A DNA stretch of 47,717 nt from Lachnospiraceae bacterium (GCA_026169045.1 JAPFDH010000125.1:1-47717); one strand, 5' to 3'. Counted from the stretch's first letter, positions 25,214 to 33,064 are shown. Translations and numbers: made by a program. Notes: generated from the letters alone by a model not told the origin.

Positions 25214-26821
25214 ATGGCCGATTTGAGTGAACGATACAGTGGAGTATTGCTCCACCCCACCAGTTTCCCATCCCCTTACGGAATTGGTGATTTTGGAAAA
25301 AGTGCATATGATTTTATAGACTTTTTAAAACGATCCGGGCAAAAAATATGGCAGATTCTTCCGCTTGGTCCCACAGGCTACGGGGATTCCCCTTACCAGT
25401 CCTTTTCTGCTTTTGCCGGACAATGGCTTTTAATCAGCCCTGATATTTTACTTCAGGAAGGATTGTTACGAGGTGATGATATTTTAAATCCTCCTTCGTT
25501 TGATCCCAACCACATTTATTATGGTTCTGTCATTCCCTATAAGGAAAAACTGTTAAAACGTTCCTACCAATGTTTTTGTGAAACGAAAAACACAACCATT
25601 CTTCAGGAATTTCATACGTTCTGTCAAAATGAGGCAGAATGGTTGGATGATTATGCCCTTTTCATGGCTGGAAAAGACTATCATGGAGGAGCCAGCTGGC
25701 TATCCTGGGAAGATTCGCTGCGAACACCGACAAAAGCACAAAAACTGGAATGGAAACAAAAACTTGCGGATTCCATTCACTACTACCAGTATATTCAGTT
25801 TCTTTTCTTCCGCCAGTGGTTCCGTCTTCGCCGCTATGCCAACGAGCAGGGAATTACTATCGTAGGAGATATTCCCATTTTTGTCGCACTGGACAGTGCT
25901 GATGTCTGGGCAAATCGCGAATTATTCCAGTTGGAGGAAGACGGTTATCCTTCTGTCGTGGCCGGTGTTCCACCGGATTATTTTTCAGAAACCGGTCAGC
26001 TTTGGGGCAATCCTCTGTATAATTGGGACTATCATAAACAAACAGGATATGATTGGTGGATTCGCCGTATCAAGGGACAAATCCGTCTGGTCGATTATAT
26101 ACGTATTGATCATTTTCGTGGTTTCGAAGCTTACTACGCTATTCCTTATGGTGCCGAAACAGCCGTCAAAGGAGAATGGCTTCCGGGACCGGGAAATGAC
26201 TTTTTCCAGAAAGTACGCGAAAGCTTTGGCAAAACCATTCCCATATGGGCAGAGGATCTCGGTGTCATAACGGAAGAAGTAGAGGCTCTTCGGGACGATT
26301 TCCATCTGCCCGGTATGAAAGTACTCCAGTTTGCCTTTGACGATCCAAAGGACAACGATATGCTTCCTTATCGATTTACCACCAGCAATTGTATTTGCTA
26401 TACCGGAACCCATGATAATCCGACTACTCTGGGTTGGTATCTTGCTCTTCCGGAAAAGATTCAGGATCGTATCCGCCGCTATCTCAATACAGACGGAAGA
26501 ATGATTCACTTTGATTTAATCCGTGCGGCCATGGGAAGTATTGCAAAATACAGTATTTATCCCTTACAGGATCTGCTTGGCTTTGGGAATGACTGCCGAA
26601 TGAATACACCATCGGTACCGTCTGGAAACTGGGCTTTTCGATATCGTCCGGAACATTTAAGCATCGGACTTTCTACTTATCTGCGATCCATTACAGAATT
26701 ATATGGTCGCTGTGAACCATTGAAACAAGATGACGAAGACGAAGAGGAAGAGGAAACATCGGAAACGGATTCCTGTTCCGATAAAGAAACGACTTCCGCT
26801 GATATATCGGTAAAAAATTAA
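25214..26821 (+). CDS. malQ: 4-alpha-glucanotransferase (amylomaltase)
   Basis: Transfers alpha-1,4-glucan segments between maltodextrins or glycogen fragments; GH77, cytoplasmic. 535 residues. GVLLHPTSFPSPYGIGDFG opens the protein, VGDIPIFVALDSADVW and RIDHFRGFEAYYAIP (catalytic Asp) are conserved, WAEDLGVI carries the acid Glu, and TGTHDNPTT is a late motif. The start at 25214 follows AGGAGG. The last ~35 residues (after about 500) form an acidic tail rich in D, E, S and T that is not part of the GH77 fold; a similar bias marks other proteins in this window. Confidence 0.95.
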   Translation: MADLSERYSGVLLHPTSFPSPYGIGDFGKSAYDFIDFLKRSGQKIWQILPLGPTGYGDSPYQSFSAFAGQWLLISPDILLQEGLLRGDDILNPPSFDPNHIYYGSVIPYKEKLLKRSYQCFCETKNTTILQEFHTFCQNEAEWLDDYALFMAGKDYHGGASWLSWEDSLRTPTKAQKLEWKQKLADSIHYYQYIQFLFFRQWFRLRRYANEQGITIVGDIPIFVALDSADVWANRELFQLEEDGYPSVVAGVPPDYFSETGQLWGNPLYNWDYHKQTGYDWWIRRIKGQIRLVDYIRIDHFRGFEAYYAIPYGAETAVKGEWLPGPGNDFFQKVRESFGKTIPIWAEDLGVITEEVEALRDDFHLPGMKVLQFAFDDPKDNDMLPYRFTTSNCICYTGTHDNPTTLGWYLALPEKIQDRIRRYLNTDGRMIHFDLIRAAMGSIAKYSIYPLQDLLGFGNDCRMNTPSVPSGNWAFRYRPEHLSIGLSTYLRSITELYGRCEPLKQDDEDEEEEETSETDSCSDKETTSADISVKN

Positions 26822-26843
26822 TTATAGCATAGGAGGTATCTCA

Positions 26844-27593
26844 GTGATACGACTGATACTCGTTTTACTTGTGGTTATTATTTATGTTATCATCGGTATT
26901 TTCCTGCAATTTGGGGAATGGATCCTTGGTAAATTTAACAAACCTTTAAAAGACCGCACTTCACTGGCAATGGTTCAATGGATTTTCCGTATTATATTGA
27001 AACTCTCCGGAGTCAAAGTTACAGTGCGCGGAAGAGAAAACATTCCCCAGGATCAGCCGGTTCTCTATGTAGGTAATCATCGCAGTTATTTTGATATATT
27101 GATCGGTTATACTCAGGTAGTAGGATTATGTGGCTTTGTGGCAAAAAAAGAAATTGAAAAAGTACCATTACTTTCCCTTTGGATGAAAATGTTATACTGT
27201 CTTTTCTTAGATCGTGAAAACATAAAAGAAGGATTAAAAACCATTTTACAGGGAATTGATTATGTTAAAAAAGGGGTATCCATCTGGATCTTTCCAGAAG
27301 GTACCCGCAATCAAAATCAAAAAGAAACGGAACTTCTTCCCTTCAAAGAGGGCAGTATGAAAATAGCTGAAAAATCCGGATGTCCCATTATTCCGGTAGC
27401 CATCCACAACTCTTATAATATTTTTGAACGGCAGATGCCCTTTATCAAAAAAACCGATGTGATTATTACATTTGGAAAACCAATTATAATAAAAGATCTT
27501 GAAAAAGATCAAAAGAAATTTTTGGGAGCCTATACCCGTTCTGTCATCTCTTCTATGTTAGAAGAATACGAAAAAGAAGAACATCAGATGTAA
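26844..27593 (+). CDS. plsC: 1-acyl-sn-glycerol-3-phosphate acyltransferase
   Basis: Acylates lysophosphatidate to phosphatidate in membrane lipid synthesis. 249 residues with an N-terminal membrane segment (about 1-22). The HX4D catalytic motif is NHRSYFD (about 76), and the glycerophosphate-binding FPEGTRN follows near 152. The start is GTG at 26844, after AGGAGGTATCTCA. Last gene of the pncB-malQ-plsC unit; its 3' end overlaps that of the convergent GNAT gene by about 40 bp. Confidence 0.9.
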   Translation: MIRLILVLLVVIIYVIIGIFLQFGEWILGKFNKPLKDRTSLAMVQWIFRIILKLSGVKVTVRGRENIPQDQPVLYVGNHRSYFDILIGYTQVVGLCGFVAKKEIEKVPLLSLWMKMLYCLFLDRENIKEGLKTILQGIDYVKKGVSIWIFPEGTRNQNQKETELLPFKEGSMKIAEKSGCPIIPVAIHNSYNIFERQMPFIKKTDVIITFGKPIIIKDLEKDQKKFLGAYTRSVISSMLEEYEKEEHQM

Positions 27594-28302
27594 CCGGATC
27601 CGGCATCCATAGCTGAAAGCCTAATTTTTGAGCCAACGCTATGGATGCCTGATTTTTTTTATGAATTCTCAGATAAACATCACAAAAATTGTATTCTTCC
27701 TTTCCATATTCCAATAATCTTCTGCATACGTTTTCTGCAATTCCTTTCCTACGCTCCTGACTGACTATATAATATCCTAGGGTAATTCGAGATTTTCCCC
27801 CGATTTCTTCCATTTCAAAACCAGCCAAACCAATTGGGTGCTTTTCCTTTTCCACCACATACATTCCGAATCCTCGTACCGGATAAATATTCTGAATGTA
27901 TGCTGCAATGCGAAGCCGTTCCTCCAATTCTCTATATTCTTCTCTTTGTTCTTTTCCAGAAACTTGATGTCCGAAAACCATTTCTTCGCCTGTTTCTTCA
28001 TGAATATGACAAAAAAGAGAGGCATCTTCTTTCTTCATTTCCCGAATCAGCCATTGCTCTGTTCTTATGATGGTCAGAGGAATATGATAATAACGGCACC
28101 AAACCAGCTCCAGATAACCGGATGTGACTGCATCCAAATCCATGACCAGATAAAAAATACCGGACCAGTTGTCCAGGTTGTCCGCATTTTCTCCGACATA
28201 CCCGATAACCGGTCCGTTTTTAATCTGTTCTCTTGCCAATTCCGGCTGATCTGTCACACAGACCCTTCCGTCATATACCTCTACCGGATAAAACCTTAAC
28301 AT
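27553..28302 (-). CDS. GNAT-family N-acetyltransferase with N-terminal extension
   Basis: 249 residues from the start at 28302, chosen because it overlaps the stop of the upstream cyclophilin gene (translational coupling); a start at 28350 is possible but lacks a ribosome site. Residues ~1-95 are an unrecognised N-terminal domain; from LIREMKKEDASLF the GNAT fold begins. ITLGYYIVSQERRKGIAENVCRRLLEY covers the acetyl-CoA loop and NQASIALAQKLGFQLW is the usual closing motif. The substrate is unknown. The last ~30 codons carry the terminator of convergent plsC, and the final ones lie inside plsC itself. Confidence 0.8.
   Translation of the reverse strand: MLRFYPVEVYDGRVCVTDQPELAREQIKNGPVIGYVGENADNLDNWSGIFYLVMDLDAVTSGYLELVWCRYYHIPLTIIRTEQWLIREMKKEDASLFCHIHEETGEEMVFGHQVSGKEQREEYRELEERLRIAAYIQNIYPVRGFGMYVVEKEKHPIGLAGFEMEEIGGKSRITLGYYIVSQERRKGIAENVCRRLLEYGKEEYNFCDVYLRIHKKNQASIALAQKLGFQLWMPDPVTSDVLLFRILLT
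27602..27660 (+). terminator. plsC terminator embedded in the GNAT gene
   Basis: GGCATCCATAGC (27602-27613) pairs perfectly with GCTATGGATGCC (27638-27649), followed by TGATTTTTTTT. On the other strand the same bases encode the conserved C-terminal motif of the GNAT protein. Confidence 0.85.
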
Positions 28303-28823
28303 TTTTCCGGTTCCGGATAATCCAAACCGAAGGTTTCTACTGTTACGCATTTCATTTTCTGTTCATCCAGTGGACGGTCATTATAATTTACTCTGACAGC
28401 AGCAATTGAATTAACTACATCCATTCCTTCAATTACTTTTCCGAATGCAGCATATGCTCCATCCAGGTGAGGTGCATCTTTATGCATGATAAAGAACTGA
28501 CTTCCGGCAGAATTTGGATGCATAGCACGTGCCATGGAAATCACACCTTCTGTATGATTTAAATTGTTTTCCACACCATTCTGAGCAAACTCACCTTTAA
28601 TGGAATAACCTGGACCGCCCATACCGGTTCCTTCCGGATCTCCACCCTGAATCATAAAACCAGCGATTACACGATGAAAAATCGTACCGTCATAAAAACC
28701 TTTCTTTACTAAACTGATAAAATTATTTACGGTATTTGGTGCAATTTCCGGATATAATTCAACACAAATCTTATCACCATTTTCCATTTCAATCGTTACA
28801 ATTGGATTTTTTTTCTCCATCAT
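28296..28823 (-). CDS. Cyclophilin-type peptidyl-prolyl cis-trans isomerase
   Basis: Cytoplasmic proline isomerase, 175 residues. FHRVIAGFMIQGGDPEGTGMGG, SMARAMHPNSAGSQFFI and LDGAYAAFGKVIEGMDVV are cyclophilin core motifs with the catalytic Arg and the QGGDP loop. The start at 28823 is chosen for its AAAGGA six bases upstream; another ATG is adjacent, and one lies ten codons earlier but too near or far from a ribosome site. It ends overlapping the GNAT start. Confidence 0.92.
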   Translation of the reverse strand: MMEKKNPIVTIEMENGDKICVELYPEIAPNTVNNFISLVKKGFYDGTIFHRVIAGFMIQGGDPEGTGMGGPGYSIKGEFAQNGVENNLNHTEGVISMARAMHPNSAGSQFFIMHKDAPHLDGAYAAFGKVIEGMDVVNSIAAVRVNYNDRPLDEQKMKCVTVETFGLDYPEPEKC

Positions 28824-28893
28824 TTCCATTCCTTTCTGTTCTTCTACTTCCATTCGGACTTACAATTTTCTTTTTTGTCCTTTGGTATGTTCT

Positions 28894-28922
28894 ATCATAA
28901 TCGATTTTTTTTCCTGGAGCAA
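28894..28922 (-). promoter_or_regulatory. Possible promoter of the cyclophilin gene
   Basis: On the minus strand TTGCTC (complement of 28917-28922) and TATGAT (complement of 28894-28899) are 17 bp apart, in the 118-bp gap between the TPM gene and the cyclophilin gene. Confidence 0.4.
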
Positions 28923-28941
28923 CTGCTTTTTCCATTCCACA

Positions 28942-29775
28942 CTAAAAACTGCTGCTTCCTCCATGTCCGCCTCCGCTTGTTCCGCCACTGGAACTTCCAC
29001 TGGATCCTCCACCGGATCCTCCGCGGGAAGAATTCGTTTCAATTCGTCTTTTCACTACTGTCGTATGTGTAAAGAAATCCTCACGACTATTGATTTTTTG
29101 ACTTCCCTTTTTCAAATATGCAGCCCCTTCCGGTTTTGCATCTTTATTACGCTTCACTACCATTATCACAATCACCACAGCCGATACTACCATGGCAGTT
29201 AACAAGCGGCCTCCAACCGTATCACCATCAGCACTCTCATTGGTACCACTATTGGCACTGTAATCATAATCCTGTTCCGGACGATTTTCTCCATATGTAA
29301 TCTGACTGTAATAATCCACCTTATCCAGATATGTCTCACACGCTTCCAGATAATCGCCTGCTGACATATCTGTTTTCACTGATGCAATGATTTTATCAAT
29401 TTCATCATCTGTTAAAAGATATCCCGATGCTTCTACATTGTATTCATAAACCGTAAAAACCCGCTCTTTCATATTGATAAGAAAAAGAATACTTTCCTTT
29501 CCGTCTCCATATCCTCTTTCATTATCTAAAATAAATTCCTTTGCTTCTTTTTTTGGCTCACTGGCATTTTCCATTGATGTAGCTATCAAAACGTCAGCCT
29601 GAATTTTCTGGGATAATGTATCACATTCCTTTTCCAACTGTGTTATTTCTTCATCCGTTAATATTTCGGCTCCATCAAATACATTCTGATCGGTTTTTGC
29701 ACTTCCGCAAATACCTATTGATAATATCCATATACCTAAAACCAGGATCAACAGCTTTTTACCAAATCGTACCAT
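28942..29775 (-). CDS. TPM-domain secreted/membrane protein with Gly-Ser tail
   Basis: 277 residues. N-terminal signal or anchor (about 7-25), then a TPM domain: VFDGAEILTDEEITQLEKECDTLSQKIQADVLIATS, DGKESILFLINM and VYEYNVEASGYLL fit the TPM_phosphatase/YgcG group. A second membrane helix lies near 192-208, and the protein closes with about 28 residues of almost only G and S. Such tails with TPM domains are common. It follows the zinc-ribbon gene by 48 bp; the pair is a frequent Firmicute neighbourhood. Start after GGGAGGAGC. Confidence 0.8.
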   Translation of the reverse strand: MVRFGKKLLILVLGIWILSIGICGSAKTDQNVFDGAEILTDEEITQLEKECDTLSQKIQADVLIATSMENASEPKKEAKEFILDNERGYGDGKESILFLINMKERVFTVYEYNVEASGYLLTDDEIDKIIASVKTDMSAGDYLEACETYLDKVDYYSQITYGENRPEQDYDYSANSGTNESADGDTVGGRLLTAMVVSAVVIVIMVVKRNKDAKPEGAAYLKKGSQKINSREDFFTHTTVVKRRIETNSSRGGSGGGSSGSSSGGTSGGGHGGSSSF

Positions 29776-29823
29776 AAAGCTCCTCCCATTTTTTTGTTTT
29801 TCCTATTTCTTAATCGTAACCTG

Positions 29824-30882
29824 TTATCCAAAGAAACTTAATAAATTAAAAAGAATAAACAATATTGCGGTAAGCAATACATACCCTATTCCCACTCGCT
29901 TATAATCCAAAGGAAGTTTTCCAATCATCTTTCCTGTCTGCCCGTTAATCATCAGCATATATTGTTTATTCCGGTATTTATAATTCATAATCCACACCGG
30001 AAGCATGGCATAATTCTGATTTTTTTGATGAAATTGTACATCCTGATGAACGACATTCACGGTGGCATATCCCTGAATCGTATTCATTGCTTCCTTTACT
30101 GCAAAACCACGAATGCGTTCTTCCGCACGACTTCTCATTTTCTCTTTGTCATCATTGTACTTTTCTGCCAAAAATCCAGTTAAATACGGCATTTCAAATT
30201 CTTTGATCTGATCATAATGATATGGCTCCAATCGTTCCATTATATCATCCGGCATATTAACAGAAGCATCTTCCGGCACTTTTTCATAAGCTGCGGAAAG
30301 ATTTCTGTGTACTTTGTAGTGATCAGTATATGTATATTGGGTATCTCCCCTTCGGGTACTATGCACACGAGTTGCTGCGGCATCCAAATCCACGTTTACA
30401 TCATAATCATATAACCAATACGGAACATACATTCCAGTCACTTTATCCAGAGCATGCTCCGATGAAAAACCTCTCGGCGTAAAAATTCCTTTTTTGGTCC
30501 ATGCCCGGAACATTTCCTTTGCTTTATTTTTATCAATCTGGAATGGAATCAGATATTTAGGCTTCATTCCTCCACTCAACCGTTCCTCAATCAGTGTCGG
30601 ACTTCCACAAAAACTGCAAAAGGTTGCTGCTGTATTCTCATCTGTCATCATCTCAGCACCGCAATTTGGACAATGGAATGCATGAAGATGTTCTGTATTC
30701 ATCTGTTCCTCTTCCTGTTCGCCCTTCTCTTCGTCTTTCTGTTTTTCCTCTGACTGTTCTGTTTCACGATTCATTTCTTCTACAGAGACTTGGGTTCCAC
30801 AATACGGGCACTGCATACTATCGGTTCCCTCCTCGAAAACCATAGATGCCCCACACCCAGGACATTTGTAATTTTTTACCAT
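29824..30882 (-). CDS. Double zinc-ribbon membrane protein (TFIIB-like zinc ribbon family)
   Basis: 352 residues. Zinc ribbon 1 at the N terminus (YKCPGCGASM...MQCPYCGTQ), an acidic linker rich in E, Q and K, then zinc ribbon 2 (FHCPNCGAEM...TFCSFCGSP). A mixed middle part (MYVPYWLYDYDV, LPVWIMNYKYRNKQYMLMINGQTG) and a C-terminal membrane helix (about 328-348) follow. Similar proteins are annotated 'zinc ribbon domain-containing' in Clostridia and often precede TPM proteins; the function is not known. Start after AAAAGGAGG. Confidence 0.78.
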   Translation of the reverse strand: MVKNYKCPGCGASMVFEEGTDSMQCPYCGTQVSVEEMNRETEQSEEKQKDEEKGEQEEEQMNTEHLHAFHCPNCGAEMMTDENTAATFCSFCGSPTLIEERLSGGMKPKYLIPFQIDKNKAKEMFRAWTKKGIFTPRGFSSEHALDKVTGMYVPYWLYDYDVNVDLDAAATRVHSTRRGDTQYTYTDHYKVHRNLSAAYEKVPEDASVNMPDDIMERLEPYHYDQIKEFEMPYLTGFLAEKYNDDKEKMRSRAEERIRGFAVKEAMNTIQGYATVNVVHQDVQFHQKNQNYAMLPVWIMNYKYRNKQYMLMINGQTGKMIGKLPLDYKRVGIGYVLLTAILFILFNLLSFFG

Positions 30883-30953
30883 ACATCCTCCTTTTCTGAA
30901 AACAATCGTTGTTTCCCCTTTTGTATCTTTCCTTATACCTTAAATATTTTATT

Positions 30954-31017
30954 GTAACTATTCCTAACCCATTCGCAAAAGCATCTCTATGAGGCTCTTC
31001 TATTGTTTTTATGTAAC
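30954..31017 (+). repeat. Family C repeat, copy C2
   Basis: Begins GTAACTATTC and keeps the family centre (TTCGCAAAAGC, CTCTATGAGGCTCT) in the opposite orientation to copy C1, with a degraded right arm ending GTAAC. That GTAAC is also the left end of family A copy A2, so the two elements abut. Confidence 0.65.
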
Positions 31018-31177
31018 AGTTCAGCCATAGAGCTGTAACGGGAGAGAAAATTATGCTTGCATAATTTTTCGACCGGTCAGACCTATGAGCTGAGCGCCTG
31101 TAAATGAGTAAAACAGTGGCGACAGCCACAATAAGCACGCAGTGCGGTTTTACGAATGGCGCGAGCTGAACTGTTAC
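31013..31177 (+). repeat. Family A structured repeat, copy A2 (best ends)
   Basis: 165 bp with perfect 13-bp terminal inverted repeats: GTAACAGTTCAGC (31013-31025) and GCTGAACTGTTAC (31165-31177). Inside are a long hairpin (31026-31087) and an arm with GCGCC/GGCGC (31094-31098, 31158-31162), GTAAAAC/GTTTTAC (31108-31114, 31147-31153), TGGC-gaca-GCCA (31117-31128) and GCAC-gca-GTGC (31135-31145). No ORF of its own. The left arm of the long hairpin resembles copy A1 and the right arm copy A3, so pairing there is partly broken. Confidence 0.9.
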
Positions 31178-31320
31178 GTTTTTATTATTTTATTTTAGCA
31201 AATCCACAATAAAAATACAAGACTTGCATCTGTTCATCACTTGTTCATAAAATTCATACAAGATTCAAAATCCTTTTACAGGATAAACACGATTTTTTCA
31301 TTATTTTTCTTTATAGTATA
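31178..31320 (+). other. AT-rich intergenic DNA with possible sRNA promoter
   Basis: No gene seen. A good -10, TATAAT (31316-31321 region, within ATAGTATAATCAG), stands at its right end, but the -35 region is only a T run, so the promoter is uncertain. Confidence 0.4.
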
Positions 31321-31326
31321 ATCAGA

Positions 31327-31462
31327 ATATCAAATAAGATATTCCCAATTTAACACATGTTGTTTTCTTGGATTTTTTCATAAACGAGCTGATAAGTTTC
31401 AGCTCTCCTCCCTTTCTTTTAAATATTGAAAAGCTGACTGTCGGGTCGGCTTTTCTTTTTTT
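31327..31462 (+). ncRNA. Candidate small RNA with C-rich anti-Shine-Dalgarno segment
   Basis: A plus-strand unit with no plus-strand gene upstream. It holds a hairpin GAGCTGA-taagt-TTCAGCTC (31385-31404), then an unpaired CTCCTCCCTTTC (near 31405-31417), then a terminator (AAAAGCTGAC/GTCGGCTTTT, 31429-31454, followed by a run of T). Hairpin, C-rich single strand, terminator is the layout of Firmicute C-rich regulatory RNAs, which pair with the GGAGG of target mRNAs. Both flanking protein genes lie on the other strand. No match to a named RNA family is claimed. Confidence 0.45.
31429..31462 (+). terminator. Orphan plus-strand terminator
   Basis: AAAAGCTGAC (31429-31438) pairs with GTCGGCTTTT (31445-31454, one G-U pair), followed by CTTTTTTTT. 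No plus-strand protein gene lies upstream for many kilobases. Confidence 0.8.
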
Positions 31463-31464
31463 AC

Positions 31465-31503
31465 TTAAAAAAGAGACCATAATCCTTTGATTATGATCTC
31501 TCT
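31465..31503 (-). terminator. Terminator of the YhfC-like gene
   Basis: On the minus strand AGAGATCATAATC and GATTATGGTCTCT form a stem with a 4-base loop, followed by TTTTTT. It lies about 60 bp past the gene's stop. Confidence 0.85.
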
Positions 31504-31562
31504 TCTTTTATCCGCCAGATACGATTCTGCTTCCTCCGCTACTTCCAAACGAATGAGCAGGA

Positions 31563-32528
31563 TCAGTCTTTCGGCATTACAATTTTAGGCATTTTCTGCT
31601 TTGGCTTTCCTCCCGGACCATTTTGATCCTTTGGCTTCTCCAAAAGCTTTTCCCACTCATCTTTCATATAATCCTTCATAATGCGAATCACATAGTAGAC
31701 AAATAACGCATCAATCACTACATAACATGCCTCTGTAATCCAAAGCGAAGGAAAAACATTCAGATAAACCAGCAACAATGGAATGACAAATACTGCTTCT
31801 GCACCCACTACCACTGCCATCATCGTATTTTTGATTTTTCCACTGATAACTCCATAACACAAAACCGCCAGACACAAGCGGAATATAAACTGAAATACTG
31901 CGCTAAAACCATCCAGTAAATAGTTCGTTGACGGTGAATTGATAAATTCATTCATAGCTAAAAGAAAACTTTCCTTGGAAGCCTCTTCCACACTATCTAC
32001 TAAAGCCTGCATACCTGTTCCATTAATGGATGTGGCAACCATCAGATACTGAAGCAACCCGGATGATGTCACCGTAATGACAGCTGCTGCCGTATATCCC
32101 AAAGAAAACAAAAAGGCACATCCCAGATCCATACGATATCCTCTGCGATCCAATGTCCTCTTTAACAGTTTCATTCCCAAGAAAAATCCCACTACTTCAT
32201 ATAATCCTGTGATCGACATCACAACAATACTTTGTATCGCTGTATTGTTTGACAGAACATCCGCTGCTCCCGGCATCATCAAAATCAGGCCATATGTAAG
32301 CTGAACCAGAATGGTGCTCGCAACCATATATCCTAAAACACCGAAAATAACTGCCTGACCGGCAATACGAATTCTTTTGCGGATAAATAAGAAAAATCCA
32401 ATCGGTGCTCCCAAACATAAGATCAGACTCACAACAATACATATAATCGTCAGAGCGGGAACTTTTTGATCCATGCTGATGGAAGTATCCAACGCCGCCG
32501 TCAGCAGTCCAATAGATGCAGTTTCCAT
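31563..32528 (-). CDS. YhfC-like multispanning membrane protein
   Basis: 321 residues with about eight membrane helices and a hydrophilic Lys/Pro-rich tail (from about 290). The opening LCLGAPIGFFLFIRKR and the paired-helix pattern resemble the YhfC family of putative intramembrane metalloproteases. Where I would expect the family's acidic/Arg and Gly-His-Gly-Glu motifs, it reads GLYEVVGFFLG and FSLGYTAAAVI, so the metal ligands seem lost. Hence YhfC-like and possibly not a protease. The start follows AAGGAG, spaced somewhat long. It is a single gene between its own promoter and terminator. Confidence 0.5.
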   Translation of the reverse strand: METASIGLLTAALDTSISMDQKVPALTIICIVVSLILCLGAPIGFFLFIRKRIRIAGQAVIFGVLGYMVASTILVQLTYGLILMMPGAADVLSNNTAIQSIVVMSITGLYEVVGFFLGMKLLKRTLDRRGYRMDLGCAFLFSLGYTAAAVITVTSSGLLQYLMVATSINGTGMQALVDSVEEASKESFLLAMNEFINSPSTNYLLDGFSAVFQFIFRLCLAVLCYGVISGKIKNTMMAVVVGAEAVFVIPLLLVYLNVFPSLWITEACYVVIDALFVYYVIRIMKDYMKDEWEKLLEKPKDQNGPGGKPKQKMPKIVMPKD

Positions 32529-32572
32529 ATTTTGTTTTTACTCCTTCCATTTGTTAACCAATAATTATGTTA

Positions 32573-32601
32573 ACTATATCAAAGATACGATTCTCTGTCA
32601 A
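32573..32601 (-). promoter_or_regulatory. Promoter of the YhfC-like gene
   Basis: On the minus strand TTGACA (complement of 32596-32601) and TATAGT (complement of 32573-32578) are 17 bp apart, about 45 bp before the start codon. Confidence 0.75.
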
Positions 32602-32783
32602 GAAAACCGCCTTCTTCCTCTTGTTAAATTTGTATAAATTATCAACGCAATCGTTTCTATTTTCGTAATTCCCTATTGGCTTTCTATTCTGTTTTGTTTC
32701 CCGGACAAAAACACCTGAATAAAAAGCCTCCATATGTTCTTCCATACTTCTGGTCATTTTCCACTATTTTGTTGGAATTCTCA

Positions 32784-32812
32784 TTGACATTATTATTCTA
32801 ATATGATATTCT
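32784..32812 (+). promoter_or_regulatory. Cold-shock gene promoter
   Basis: TTGACA (32784-32789) and TATTCT (32807-32812) are 17 bp apart; TATGAT overlaps just before. A short dyad (TAGCT...AGCTA, 32818-32839) lies in the leader, which is where cold-shock mRNAs are often controlled. Confidence 0.75.
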
Positions 32813-32863
32813 TTGTTTAGCTGCAATAGGGTAGCTATTATTTATTTTTTTGGAGGTATCATC

Positions 32864-33064
32864 ATGAACAAAGGTACAGTTAAGTGGTTCAACAACCAGA
32901 AGGGTTACGGCTTCATTTCTGACGAAGCTGGCAACGATGTGTTTGTACACTACTCCGGATTAAACATGGAAGGCTTTAAGTCTCTGGACGAAGGCGCTGA
33001 AGTGGAATTTGAAGTAGTAAACGGTGCTAAGGGACCACAGGCAGTTAACGTTACTAAGCTGTAA
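32864..33064 (+). CDS. cspA: Cold-shock protein (CspA family)
   Basis: RNA-binding OB-fold protein of 66 residues. [16 protein letters not shown] holds RNP1 and DVFVHYSGL holds RNP2; [21 protein letters not shown] completes the fold. The start at 32864 follows TTGGAGGTATCATC and gives the exact family length. Codons are markedly GC-richer at third positions (GTT AAG TGG TTC AAC AAC) than in neighbours, as in strongly expressed genes. Single gene with its own promoter and terminator. Confidence 0.97.
   Translation: MNKGTVKWFNNQKGYGFISDEAGNDVFVHYSGLNMEGFKSLDEGAEVEFEVVNGAKGPQAVNVTKL

Noticed and set aside
28860-29042. Small frame with EDPVEDPVEVPV-like repeats
   Set aside because: It is an out-of-frame reading of the Gly/Ser tail of the TPM gene.
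30818-31138. 106-codon minus-strand frame covering repeats C2 and A2
   Set aside because: It covers the two repeats and the start of the zinc-ribbon gene in another frame, without a ribosome site.
32554-32757. 67-codon minus-strand frame upstream of the YhfC-like gene
   Set aside because: No ribosome site, and it runs across the consensus promoter of that gene.
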